NCBI GenBank assembly: GCA_024689285.1 | Contig: JAILDR010000055.1 | Span: forward strand, 1 to 16,706 | Length of the DNA stretch: 16,706 nucleotides | DNA from: Bacteroidales bacterium | GTDB taxonomy: Bacteria > Bacteroidota > Bacteroidia > Bacteroidales > F082 | Reading direction: 5' to 3' | Shown: piece after piece, positions 1 to 7,166 of the stretch | Layout: each line of letters starts with the position of its first letter | Numbering within the stretch: position 1 is the first letter of the stretch | Position numbers and translations under genes: made by a program | The notes under the pieces: generated by a model | The model's input: the letters and a program-made list of their open reading frames with translations, nothing else | Told to the model about the DNA's origin: nothing | The model's database searches: none

Positions 1-46
1 GGATGATAAGCAGGCAGAATCTGCCCCAATCGACGTCCGGCAGGCT

Positions 47-76
47 TCCCCCTCTGAGAGGGGGGCAGGGGGGAGT
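47..76. repeat. C/G-tract palindromic short repeat
   Basis: A run of C followed by TCTGAGA and a run of G forms a short self-complementary stretch (ccccctct / agaggggg) followed by a second G tract. It sits inside the open frame of the DUF3987 remnant and encodes a Ser/Gly-rich patch (SPSERGAGG) that does not look like family sequence. Similar C/G-tract elements are scattered in Bacteroidota genomes, but that is from memory; only one copy is visible here. Confidence 0.4.
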
Positions 77-409
77 AAAGTACTCTCAGCTCCCGACAGC
101 CGCACCCGCTTCATCGCCAAGGGCGTGATGAAGGAGAAGAACCTGAAGAAAAGCGACTTCCTGAACGAGGGCGGCAGGCATACGACCGTGAAGATTTTCC
201 TCGGCGGCGTCACCCAGCTACTGACGAAAGCCGAGACCAACGGCATCCTTGCTGAACTCATGCCCGAACATTGGAACGATGAGAACATACAGCAGCTGGT
301 GGAGGACTTCTATAAGAACTACACGAACCCCAGCCAGAAGCTGTATAAGTACCAAGAGGAACTGTTCACCCAAAGCCAACGATTGTTTGGTGAGGTCAGC
401 GTCGCTTCG

Positions 410-500
410 CGTCATTGCGAACGCAGTGGAGCAATCCAGGGAACAAGTCCTGATAGGAGTGATGGTCTGGATTGCTTCGTCGTTCCTCCTCGCAATGACG
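410..500. repeat. Palindromic repeat element, copy 1 (in frame in the DUF3987 remnant)
   Basis: The left end begins cgtcattgcga and runs to gcaatccag (410-439). The right end, ctggattgc to cgcaatgacg (467-500), is its imperfect reverse complement. The 91-bp element is read through by the host gene and encodes the patches HCERSGAIQ and LDCFVVPPRNDE. The half-sites match those of the copies at 7684-7768 and 13412-13503, but here they are in opposite order. Repeats with these ends are, as far as I recall, widespread in bacterial genomes; no transposase is present. Confidence 0.85.
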
Positions 501-1224
501 AGAACGGTACGTTATGTGACGAAGACGCAGTTGACGACACAGACGAGGAGGAACTGTCGGCGGTCAATTCCCAGCTGTCGACTAAGAAACTGCCGCAGGG
601 GGTGAAGGATTCGATAGAGGCGGTGGGGCCACAGTTGGCGATGCCTGTGATTACCGCTATCTGTCCCTGCATCGGGGCTTTGGCGACGGGTGTACAGCTC
701 GATGTCCACGGACATAAAAGAGGCTTGAACCTGATTGCCTACATTGCCGGCGACTTTGCCAGCGGCAAGGGTCAGATTGACCCTGTGGTGGATGCCTGGA
801 TGAGTGAGGTGAAGGCTTTGGACAAGATGTACCTCATGCAGGAAGACGAGTGGAGGGCGAAGAAACGCGCCGCCAAAAACAAGAAGGAACAGCCCGAGGA
901 ACCCAAGCTGCCCATCCGCTGCCTCACCTTGAACAATACGGTGGCTAACCTTGCGGAACGTCTGGCCAACACGGAAGGCAAGCACGCTTTCTCGTTCACT
1001 CCCGAGGCCGACACCGTAGCCCAGAAGTGGAAGTCAGCACTCAGCGACTTCTCCATCATGCTGCGCCAGAGCTACGACGGCACCAACTATGAGCGCGAGG
1101 CCAGAAGCGCGGATGCGGTCAACGTCCACATTGAAAAGCTCTTGTGGAACGTGACGATGTGCGGTACGCCCGATGCCCTCTACAGAGTCGTCAGCAACTA
1201 CACCGACGGCTTCCAGAGCCGTAT

Positions 1225-1236
1225 CGCTGTGGCAAG
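1225..1236 (+). other. Probable deletion junction in the DUF3987 remnant
   Basis: The 12 bases cgctgtggcaag can be read as the end of the upstream family segment in frame 2 (IAVAR) or as the start of the downstream segment in frame 1 (RCGKN). This is what a deletion between two short direct repeats would leave. The intact parent is not in the window, so the repeat mechanism is inferred. Confidence 0.45.
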
Positions 1237-1520
1237 AACGCCCTCCACTTCTTCCGCGAGCGCATCGAGAACGCCTTCACCAGCAGGGATTACACGGGCA
1301 GTCCTTTCAGAGAGCGAATTAGACGCACCAAGAACGATTCCATCTTTGAACGCTTGGACGTGCAGTTCACCTTTGAGCAAGCCATGCAGCACACGGTGGC
1401 TGTGAAAGGCGCAATCGTCACACGTAATACCGTGTATCAGATGCTCAAGAACTGGCGCAACCAAGGGCTGATTGAGAGAATAGAAGATGCAAAGTTCAGA
1501 AAACTCTGAACGGATGGTGG

Positions 1521-1552
1521 TCATTAAGTCATTAGGTCATTAGGTCAATAAG
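1521..1552 (+). repeat. Four-copy 8-bp tandem repeat
   Basis: Four consecutive 8-mers read tcattaag, tcattagg, tcattagg and tcaataag. They fill most of the 46-bp gap between the stop of the DUF3987 remnant and the ATG at 1556, ending 3 bases before that ATG. The tract occupies the position where a ribosome binding site would lie, and no clear Shine-Dalgarno is visible there. Confidence 0.75.
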
Positions 1553-1555
1553 AAA

Positions 1556-1963
1556 ATGAACATCGACATCCAAAACAACAAGGAATGCTTCGTGGCGCTC
1601 TGGCAACAGCTGGAGCGCACGAGGCAGCTCTTCGGGATGCAGTACAAGCGGTTCTGCATCCGCAGGGTACTACGGTCGTGGATGCCTACCGAGGCTACCG
1701 ACGAATTCATCTGGGAGGTGTGCCGCTTGGCCTCCTACGACGAAGCGAACCCCATCTGCGGCTACGACGTACTGCCGCCGCCCGCGCTCCATCCGCGCAA
1801 GAGCCGCGAGTTGCTCCGCGCCCTCGTCGCCGTCAAGCTCGGCATCGGGATGCGGAAGGTGAACCTGAAAGCACTCGATGAGGCCTACAGCATCATCTTC
1901 CCGCACAGCACGAAAATCAATGTGAATAAGAAAAAGAAAGCTGTTGCCGTTTCTTTATCCTGA
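1556..1963 (+). CDS. Small hypothetical protein downstream of the DUF3987 remnant
   Basis: This is a 135-residue soluble protein of unknown function. It has no signal peptide, membrane segment or catalytic motif that I recognise. The middle is arginine- and aromatic-rich (MQYKRFCIRR about 28-37, FIWEVCRLASYDE about 50-62), then comes a short proline patch (LPPPALHPRKS) and a lysine-rich tail (KINVNKKKKA). Start ATG1556 lies 46 bp after the previous stop. Small genes at this position commonly accompany DUF3987/VirE-type genes in Bacteroidota, so it probably belongs to the same accessory module. It converges with the methyltransferase gene, leaving 17 bp between the stops. Confidence 0.65.
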   Translation: MNIDIQNNKECFVALWQQLERTRQLFGMQYKRFCIRRVLRSWMPTEATDEFIWEVCRLASYDEANPICGYDVLPPPALHPRKSRELLRALVAVKLGIGMRKVNLKALDEAYSIIFPHSTKINVNKKKKAVAVSLS

Positions 1964-1980
1964 AAACCAATGGCTTGAAA

Positions 1981-2733
1981 TCAGTTTCTCCTGTGCTGGA
2001 AATTTCTTCTCGCCTCGCTATAAATCAAAAACACGGCTGGCTTTTTGTTCAAATCGCCTTTGAATTGTTTCCACGACGCGATGTCTTGGCTGATGATTTG
2101 CTCGTCGTCGCAGGTGAGGTTGGAGGCGATGCAGAGCCTGGTTGACGGGTGCAGATTCTTGCAGAGGTCTTGCAGCATGGCGTTGTTGCGGAAAGGTGTC
2201 TCGATGAAAAGCTCCGTTTCGTTGTTGGCCAGCGAACGGCGCTCCAAATCCTTGATGGCGTTCTGCCTTTCGGGGCTTTTGATGGGCAGGTAGCCGTGGA
2301 AGGCAAAAGCCTGCCCGTTGAAGCCCGAAGCCATCAAAGCGAGTATCATGGCGTTGGGGCCTACCAAGGGAATGACTTGTATGCCGGCGGTATGCGCCAA
2401 ATCCACCACTAAGGCACCCGGGTCGGCTACGCAAGGTGTGCCAGCTTCTGACATAAGCCCCATGTCTTCGCCTTGCAGGCAGGCTCCGAGGTGTTCCATC
2501 AGGTCGAGGTTGCGGGCATCGTGCTTGTCGAGCTCGATGAACTCAATGTCGTCGATAGGGCTGTTCATGCCGATGCGGCTCAGCACGCGGCGCGTGGTGC
2601 GGGTGTTCTCTACAACAAAATGCTTCAGCCGTTTCACGATTTGCAGTGTGCCTTCAGGCAACACCTGTTCAGGCTTGGTGGCACCAAGCAGGTTGGGAAT
2701 CAAATAGAGCTTTCCGAAGTTGTTGGCGATCAT
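1981..2733 (-). CDS. RsmI-like SAM-dependent methyltransferase (tetrapyrrole methylase fold)
   Basis: This protein of about 250 residues belongs to the tetrapyrrole methylase superfamily and most resembles the RsmI branch, whose E. coli member 2'-O-methylates C1402 of 16S rRNA. Visible motifs are an N-terminal beta strand KLYLIPNLLG (8-17), the SAM-pocket motif MSEAGTPCVADPG (94-106), VGPNA (124-128), FHGYLP (145-150) and ETPFRNN (178-184). It is somewhat shorter than E. coli RsmI, and Bacteroidota often carry a short paralog of this kind, so the exact substrate is uncertain. ATG at 2733 is chosen over an upstream TTG at 2766 because the family begins just before KLYLIP and the TTG would overlap dnaA. 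It starts 10 bp after the dnaA stop on the same strand, so the two are probably cotranscribed. Confidence 0.88.
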   Translation of the reverse strand: MIANNFGKLYLIPNLLGATKPEQVLPEGTLQIVKRLKHFVVENTRTTRRVLSRIGMNSPIDDIEFIELDKHDARNLDLMEHLGACLQGEDMGLMSEAGTPCVADPGALVVDLAHTAGIQVIPLVGPNAMILALMASGFNGQAFAFHGYLPIKSPERQNAIKDLERRSLANNETELFIETPFRNNAMLQDLCKNLHPSTRLCIASNLTCDDEQIISQDIASWKQFKGDLNKKPAVFLIYSEARRNFQHRRN

Positions 2734-2743
2734 CGGTTTTGGG

Positions 2744-4168
2744 TTATAGGACGATTTTCTTTTCAATGTCTGTCATCATCGCCTTAAACAGTTTGTCGGT
2801 CTCCAGCCGGTCGCTGACGGTCTTGCATGCGTGGTGCACCGTTGCGTGGTCTTTGTTGCCGCATTGTTTCCCGATGGCAGCAAGGCTGGTGTTGGAGTAT
2901 TTTTTCGACAGGTACATCGCGATTTGACGGGCCTGCACCACCTGATGTTTGCGCGTCTTGTGGGCCAGCTGGTCGGAACTGATTTTGAAGTAGTCGCATA
3001 CGATGTTGATGATGTATTCCACCGACAGTTCTTTGACGCTGTTGCGAACAAAGCGTTCGATGATTTGCTGCGTCATCTCGATGGTGATGGCTTTCTTGTT
3101 GATGGACGACTGCGCCATGAGCGAAATCATCACGCCTTCCAGCTCGCGGATGCTGGTGCGCAGGTTGTTGGCAAGATATTGCACCACTTCTTCGGGCAGG
3201 GTGATGCCGTTGGTGTAGAGTTTCTCGCGGATGATGGCGGTGCGGGTTGACGCATCGGGGATTTGCAGGTCGGCGGTCATGCCCCACTTGAAGCGCGACA
3301 GCAGTCGCGTCTCGATGTTCTGCAATTCTGATGGAAACTTGTCGCTCGTGATGACAATCTGTTTGTTGTTTTGGTGCAGGTAGTTGAAAATCTGGAAGAA
3401 CACTTCTTGCGTGCCGGTTTTTCCTGCGAGAAACTGGATGTCGTCGATGATGAGCAAGTCAATCATCTGGTAGAAATGGATGAAGTCGACGCGGTTGTTG
3501 TTTTTGGTGGCTGTGAAATACTGATTGTAAAGCTGCTCTGCTTGTACATACAGCACCGTGAGGTCGGGGTGGAGGCGTTTGGCTTCAAGGCCGATGGCGT
3601 GGCAGAGGTGGGTTTTGCCCAAGCCCGTCCCGCTATAGATCAGCAGGGGATTGTAGGCGGTGCCGCCTGGTTTGCGGGCAACCTCTAAACCACATTGACG
3701 CGCCAGGCGGTTGCAATCGCCTTCGATGAAATTGTCGAAGGTGTAGCTCTCGTTGAGCTGTGAATCGATTTGGCGTTTTTGCAGTCCCGGGATGACGAAG
3801 GGGTTGATGGGGCCGTCAGAAAGTTTCTCGGGCGCGGGACGCCCGATGGCGTTCTTCGGGTTGTTGCGGTTCGACCCCGGCATCTCGATGGTGAACGACT
3901 TGTCGGTGCTGTCGGCTTCGATGCGGTAGTTCAGCTTGGCCTCGGGACCGAGGAAGCGCTTGATGGTCATGCGCAACAGGTCGATGTATTTCTCCTCCAA
4001 CCACTCGTAGAAAAAGTAGGTGGGCACGAGAATGGTGAGCACCTTGTTCTCTTCGTCGAGCGAAAGAGGGACAATGGGCTTGAACCATGTCGCAAAGCTC
4101 TGCGGCTCGGTGTTGTCCTTGATCACCGAGAGGCATTTGTCCCATATTTCTACATGGCGATTGTCCAT
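2744..4168 (-). CDS. dnaA: Chromosomal replication initiator protein DnaA
   Basis: DnaA is the AAA+ ATPase that binds and opens the replication origin. All four domains are visible in 474 residues, a normal length. Domain I is about 1-85 (IWDKCLSVIKDN, FATWFKPI). A linker runs about 86-138. The AAA+ core is about 140-350, with Walker A GTGLGKTH (180-187), Walker B LLIIDDIQF (238-246), sensor 1 VITSDK (272-277), the Arg-finger region ETRLLSRF (286-293) and sensor 2 SIRELEG (339-345). Domain IV is about 380-474, with the DNA-binding signature CGNKDHATVHHACK (436-449). ATG4168 fits the family N-terminus. A -7 box lies about 80 bp upstream, and the methyltransferase gene follows after 10 bp. I see no missing key residue. 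Confidence 0.98.
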   Translation of the reverse strand: MDNRHVEIWDKCLSVIKDNTEPQSFATWFKPIVPLSLDEENKVLTILVPTYFFYEWLEEKYIDLLRMTIKRFLGPEAKLNYRIEADSTDKSFTIEMPGSNRNNPKNAIGRPAPEKLSDGPINPFVIPGLQKRQIDSQLNESYTFDNFIEGDCNRLARQCGLEVARKPGGTAYNPLLIYSGTGLGKTHLCHAIGLEAKRLHPDLTVLYVQAEQLYNQYFTATKNNNRVDFIHFYQMIDLLIIDDIQFLAGKTGTQEVFFQIFNYLHQNNKQIVITSDKFPSELQNIETRLLSRFKWGMTADLQIPDASTRTAIIREKLYTNGITLPEEVVQYLANNLRTSIRELEGVMISLMAQSSINKKAITIEMTQQIIERFVRNSVKELSVEYIINIVCDYFKISSDQLAHKTRKHQVVQARQIAMYLSKKYSNTSLAAIGKQCGNKDHATVHHACKTVSDRLETDKLFKAMMTDIEKKIVL

Positions 4169-4246
4169 TGAAATTGTTTATTGTGTTGTCGTTCAACTGA
4201 TAATTCGGGGTCGTCAGAGGCCTTTTCCCGCCTCATTTTGACCTTG

Positions 4247-4254
4247 CAAAAATA
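4247..4254 (-). promoter_or_regulatory. Predicted dnaA promoter -7 box
   Basis: On the minus strand this reads TATTTTTG, a perfect TAnnTTTG Bacteroidota -7 element, followed by CA. With the offset calibrated in this window the transcript would start near 4241, giving a leader of roughly 73 nt before dnaA. No TTTG-type -33 element sits at the usual spacing. Confidence 0.6.
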
Positions 4255-4320
4255 AGTGATTAATTGTTTATAAAAAAATCAAAATTGTATTGATTTTTAA
4301 TTTTCTTTTTCTGTAATTAC
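4255..4320. other. AT-rich tract upstream of dnaA
   Basis: This part of the 198-bp gap between dnaA and the YigZ-family gene is strongly A/T-rich, with runs such as ataaaaaaat and tttttaatttt. No gene is visible. The 11-mer attgtattgat occurs at 4284-4294 and again at 4371-4381. I found no good match to the DnaA box TTATNCACA here, so calling it an origin is not justified from sequence alone; it may simply be promoter-upstream DNA. Confidence 0.4.
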
Positions 4321-4366
4321 GAGGAAGTCGGGGCGGAAACTCTTGGTTTGCTTGTAATCTATTGAT

Positions 4367-4981
4367 TTATATTGTATTGATGTGGGTTATTTTTACCCCA
4401 TACAAATTGCTGAATTTTTCGGCGATTCTTGAAGCGTCGTTTTTCCTTGTTGAAAACTCCATGTAGCAGTCCATTTCGAAGCGCGGGTTCAGGGTGTCGA
4501 GGCTCTCTTCTTTCATGATGCGCATCACGTCGTTCATCAAGGGGTATTCGAACTCTAAACTGTAAATATCATTTATGGTTTTTTCCACAATCTGCGCGTT
4601 GTCAAGGGCTTCGCGGGCGGCGGTTTTGTAGGCGTTGATGAGGCCTGAGGTGCCCAATTTAATGCCTCCGAAATATCTGGTCACGACGATGCAGACGTTG
4701 GTGACGTCTTTCGAAAGAATCTGGTTGAGGATGGGCTTGCCCGCCGTGCCTGAGGGCTCGCCGTCGTCGGAGGCGCGGAAGGTTTTCTTGTCGGGACCAA
4801 TCATGTAGGCGAAACAATGGTGCCTCGCATCGAAGTATTTCTTCCGGATTTCGGCGATGGCGGATTTGGCTTCGTCCTCGTTCATCACGGTGAAGGCTGA
4901 AGCGATAAACTTGCTGCCTTTCTCTTTATAGAGGCCTTCGCCTGGGGCGGCCAACATATTATAGGTGTCGTCTTGGGTCAT
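4367..4981 (-). CDS. YigZ/IMPACT (UPF0029) family protein
   Basis: This 204-residue soluble protein carries the IMPACT N-terminal domain, named for a eukaryotic translation regulator; the bacterial role is poorly defined. Diagnostic motifs are DARHHCFAYMIG (51-62), SDDGEPSGTAGKPIL (71-85) and VVTRYFGGIKLGTSGL (99-114). The remaining 70 or so residues fit the small C-terminal domain usual in the YigZ family. The frame stays open well upstream, but that extension is out-of-frame transporter sequence. ATG4981 is chosen because it overlaps the transporter stop by 4 bases (ATGA), the usual sign of translational coupling, and gives the normal family length. Confidence 0.93.
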   Translation of the reverse strand: MTQDDTYNMLAAPGEGLYKEKGSKFIASAFTVMNEDEAKSAIAEIRKKYFDARHHCFAYMIGPDKKTFRASDDGEPSGTAGKPILNQILSKDVTNVCIVVTRYFGGIKLGTSGLINAYKTAAREALDNAQIVEKTINDIYSLEFEYPLMNDVMRIMKEESLDTLNPRFEMDCYMEFSTRKNDASRIAEKFSNLYGVKITHINTI

Positions 4982-5838
4982 AGCTTGAGGGTTATGAGGA
5001 TAACGGAGATGATGGCGATGCACAGTCCAAGATAGTTCTTCCAGGTGAGTTTTTCCTTGAAGAGCAGCCAGCCTGCCAATGCGGTGACGCTGACCACACC
5101 GATGTTGTATACAGGGAACAGCACCACATTGTCGAAACATCGCATGGCGTGATAGACGCAGGAGGTGGAAAAGAAGTTGATGATGCCTAAGCCGATGCCG
5201 CCCAATGCGCTCTTCCATTGCCATTTCGACTTGCCTCGGATCAGGTCGTAAGCCACAATGATGATACCAAAAAGAAGGGCAATGAAATAGATGAACGCAA
5301 TCATAAAATCCATGTTGTCGCCGTTACGCTGCTCGGTGAGCTTCATTAAGATGTCGCCCGTGCCCGTTCCAAAGAAAATCAGCAAGGGCAGTATTCTGTT
5401 TGCAGTGCTGCGGTTTGTTGCGTTTCGTTTCCCGCCTCCAACGACCAATACCAGCGCCACCAATGCCAGAACGATACCAATGGAGGAGACCCAGCCTAAT
5501 CTCTCGTGAAATAGCATTACGCCCGCCAAGGTGGGCAACACCACTGACAATTTGCTCGAAAGGGAGGTGACGGTGACACCGGAGCGTTGGGTGGAGGCTG
5601 TCATCAGCAGGTAGGTGAAGATGAACCAGAATCCTGTGATGAGGGAGAGGCCGAACCATGGCTCGGCAACTAACCGGGCTGGTGTTTCGAAATGATGGCA
5701 CAGCAGGAAGCCGGTCGCCGCTGCAAAGACATAGTTCCACATCAGTGCCTGATGGTTGTCGAGCTTGAAACGCTCGAAGAGACGCATCGCGACAAAGACA
5801 CCGGTGGAAAACAATATCGCGAGAATCAAATAAATCAT
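4978..5838 (-). CDS. DMT-superfamily (EamA-like) transporter
   Basis: This 286-residue inner-membrane protein has about ten hydrophobic helices in two similar halves, as in EamA/drug-metabolite transporters. Visible features are the N-terminal helix MIYLILAILFSTGVFVAM, the half-ending motif LSSKLSVVLPTLAGVMLFHERL (about 93-114; the family's conserved Glu before helix 5) and the matching second-half motif VVLFPVYNIGVVSVTALAG followed by LLFKEKL. Some DMT relatives export metabolites or carry sugars; no substrate can be assigned. ATG5838 is chosen because the upstream frame contains the promoter and a methionine there gives a proper first membrane helix. The gene is first in a two-gene unit with the YigZ-family gene and is driven by one arm of the 5841-5873 divergent promoter. 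Confidence 0.9.
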   Translation of the reverse strand: MIYLILAILFSTGVFVAMRLFERFKLDNHQALMWNYVFAAATGFLLCHHFETPARLVAEPWFGLSLITGFWFIFTYLLMTASTQRSGVTVTSLSSKLSVVLPTLAGVMLFHERLGWVSSIGIVLALVALVLVVGGGKRNATNRSTANRILPLLIFFGTGTGDILMKLTEQRNGDNMDFMIAFIYFIALLFGIIIVAYDLIRGKSKWQWKSALGGIGLGIINFFSTSCVYHAMRCFDNVVLFPVYNIGVVSVTALAGWLLFKEKLTWKNYLGLCIAIISVILITLKL

Positions 5839-5840
5839 TC

Positions 5841-5873
5841 GGCAAAAATACGGCTTTTTTGTGTATTTTTGCC
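5841..5873. promoter_or_regulatory. Symmetric divergent promoter giving two apparently leaderless transcripts
   Basis: The 10-bp arms ggcaaaaata (5841-5850) and tatttttgcc (5864-5873) form a perfect inverted repeat around a 13-bp spacer. Each arm contains a perfect -7 box TATTTTTG, one facing the transporter (minus) and one facing prmC (plus). In both directions exactly four bases separate the G of the box from the ATG. Since RNase P RNA and the riboswitch in this window begin 6-7 nt after the same box, transcription should start at or within a base or two of each start codon. No -33 element at the usual spacing is evident. Confidence 0.65.
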
Positions 5874-5875
5874 CC

Positions 5876-6736
5876 ATGATTGGTTTTAATTTACAGCAAA
5901 CGAAACGTCATTTCACGGAAGTGTTGACGGAGAGCTTCCCGAAGCGCGAGGCTGAACAGCTGATGCGCATCCTGCTTGAGGATTTTTTCGACATCGGCCT
6001 CAAGCGCCAGTTGATGGAACCTGACTTGCGCATCGACGAATGGCAGTATCATCAGTTGGATGAGGCGGTGAAGCGTTTGCAGGCGGGCGAACCGGTGCAG
6101 TATGTTACAGGCGTGGCGCGTTTCGGCGACCTATTAATAAAGGTGTCGCCGGCGGTGCTTATTCCGCGGCCCGAAACTGAGGAGATGGTGCAGAAGATTT
6201 GTGCTTCGTTGCCCAACGACAAGCCTGTCCACATTTGGGACATCGGCACGGGCTCGGGCTGCATCGCCATCGCTTTGGCCAAACATTTCGGGAATGCCGC
6301 AACCATTGGTTTTGATGTTTCGGAGGCGGCTTTGCAAGTGGCCAAAGGGAATGCTGAGAGCAACGGCGTGAGGGTGACTTTCGTGCATGACGACGTGCTG
6401 AATCCGCGGTCGGAGCTTTTCGGCCAGCCCGTTGATTTGGTGGTGAGCAACCCGCCTTACGTTTGCAACAGCGAGCGCGCCGCAATGGAGGCCAACGTCC
6501 TCGAATGGGAGCCTGAAAACGCTTTGTTTGTTCCCGACGATGACCCGCTGCGGTTTTACCGTCAAATTCTGGCTTTGGCCAAAAAGCAGCTGAATCCCAA
6601 GGGGCAGATTTGGCTTGAAATCAACGAACGGATGGGGGAGGCTATGTTGAGTGCCTGTCGTGAAAATGGTTTCGCCGAAGCGGAAATCATGAGTGATTTT
6701 GTTGGAAAACCCAGATTTTGTCGAATTGTAAGGTAA
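5876..6736 (+). CDS. prmC: Release factor glutamine methyltransferase PrmC
   Basis: PrmC methylates the glutamine of the GGQ motif in peptide-chain release factors using S-adenosylmethionine. The 286 residues show an alpha-helical N-terminal domain (1-90), GEPVQYVTG (71-79), VLIPRPETE (94-102), SAM motif I DIGTGSGCIAIALA (122-135) and the catalytic NPPYV (192-196) that grips the glutamine; the C-terminus LEINERMG (about 247-254) also fits. ATG5876 is preferred to a GTG at 5861, which lies upstream of the promoter's -7 box. The gene has essentially no 5' leader and is followed by rnpB after 20 bp. Confidence 0.95.
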   Translation: MIGFNLQQTKRHFTEVLTESFPKREAEQLMRILLEDFFDIGLKRQLMEPDLRIDEWQYHQLDEAVKRLQAGEPVQYVTGVARFGDLLIKVSPAVLIPRPETEEMVQKICASLPNDKPVHIWDIGTGSGCIAIALAKHFGNAATIGFDVSEAALQVAKGNAESNGVRVTFVHDDVLNPRSELFGQPVDLVVSNPPYVCNSERAAMEANVLEWEPENALFVPDDDPLRFYRQILALAKKQLNPKGQIWLEINERMGEAMLSACRENGFAEAEIMSDFVGKPRFCRIVR

Positions 6737-6744
6737 AAAATGCG

Positions 6745-6752
6745 TATTTTTG
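6745..6752 (+). promoter_or_regulatory. rnpB promoter -7 box
   Basis: A perfect TATTTTTG lies just after the prmC stop. The 5' strand of RNase P helix P1 begins at about 6758, six bases after the last G, which is the offset expected for a Bacteroidota -7 element. It shows that rnpB has its own promoter instead of depending on prmC. Confidence 0.7.
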
Positions 6753-6756
6753 CGCC

Positions 6757-7123
6757 GCGATTCAGGCAGACTGTCGCGGGTCGGGGAAGCCGGCGCGAGG
6801 AAAGTCGGGACAGCATAGAGCACCATACTTCCTAGCAGGAAGGTGTCCGCAAGGGCAACAGCAAGTGCCACAGAAACATACCGCCCGCAAGGGTAAGGGT
6901 GAAAACGCGAGGTAAGAGCTCACGCATCGGGTGGCGACATTCCGGTGAGGTAAACCTTATGGGCTGCAAGTCCAAGTATAGAGGCAAGGCTCCTTCGGGT
7001 GCTAACGGGCTGCTCGTCCGTCGTCTCAGGGTAGGGCGCTTGAGCCTGCGGGCAACTGCAGGCCTAGAGAAATGACAGTCGCCCCGCAAGGGGAACAGAA
7101 TCCCGCTTATTCGCTTGGGTCGT
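6757..7123 (+). ncRNA. rnpB: RNase P RNA (type A)
   Basis: This is the catalytic RNA that removes 5' leaders from tRNA precursors. Conserved landmarks are all present: gaggaaagtcgggacagcatagagc near the 5' end (in the gap-free order GAGGAAAGTC, then GACAGCATAGAGC), cagaaacataccgccc, ggtaagagctcacgc, the ggtgaggtaaacct-type segment and the 3' motif acagaatcccgcttat (7095-7110). The ends come from helix P1: cgattcagg (6758-6766) can pair with cttgggtcg (7114-7122) using several G-U pairs. The length of about 367 nt is normal. It has its own -7 box and a hairpin terminator. Confidence 0.95.
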
Positions 7124-7130
7124 TTGTTAC

Positions 7131-7166
7131 AGATGGTTCCGCCAGCGGCGGGACCATCTTGCTTTA
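7131..7166. terminator. Hairpin terminator between rnpB and ccsA, probably bidirectional
   Basis: agatggttccgcc (7131-7143) pairs with ggcgggaccatct (7147-7159) over 13 bp with one G-U pair and a 3-base loop, followed on the plus strand by a short T-containing tail (tgctttaatt). It lies 8 nt after rnpB. The ccsA stop at 7164-7166 is only 4 bp from the other arm, so the same hairpin can end minus-strand transcription, although that side lacks a T run. Confidence 0.75.

Larger units (their letters stand above)
1..1509 (+). pseudogene. DUF3987/VirE-type mobile-element protein, left-truncated by window and internally deleted
   Basis: The reading frame is open from base 2 with no stop, so the gene starts outside the window; GTG125 and ATG128 are internal. 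The text resembles Bacteroidota proteins with a VirE-type N-terminal region and a DUF3987 domain, usually found on mobile or accessory islands. Seen: a stretch reading RFIAKGVMKEKN, the AGDFASGKGQ loop (about 755-785; Walker-A-like, consistent with an NTPase core) and GTPDALYRVV (about 1162). At about 1225-1236 the sense frame changes: frame 2 up to IAVAR continues as frame 1 from CGKNALHFFRERIENAF to KFRKL and a TGA at 1507. From memory of the family, more than a hundred residues normally separate these two segments, so this is a deletion plus frameshift and the product is probably non-functional. A palindromic repeat (410-500) adds about 30 residues in frame. The C-terminal part looks like a winged-helix-type tail. 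Family call fairly sure; inactivity inferred. Confidence 0.8.

Noticed and set aside
410..500. CRISPR array
   Set aside because: The repeats in this window are inverted half-sites at three distant loci, not regularly spaced direct repeats.
3860..3885. tRNA-like ggttcga motif
   Set aside because: It lies inside dnaA and has no cloverleaf around it.
4169..4366. Origin of replication (oriC)
   Set aside because: The position and AT content are suggestive, but no DnaA boxes were found, so only the AT-rich tract is reported.
4982..5224. N-terminal extension of the YigZ-family gene
   Set aside because: The extension is out-of-frame transporter coding sequence; family length and ATGA coupling support ATG4981.
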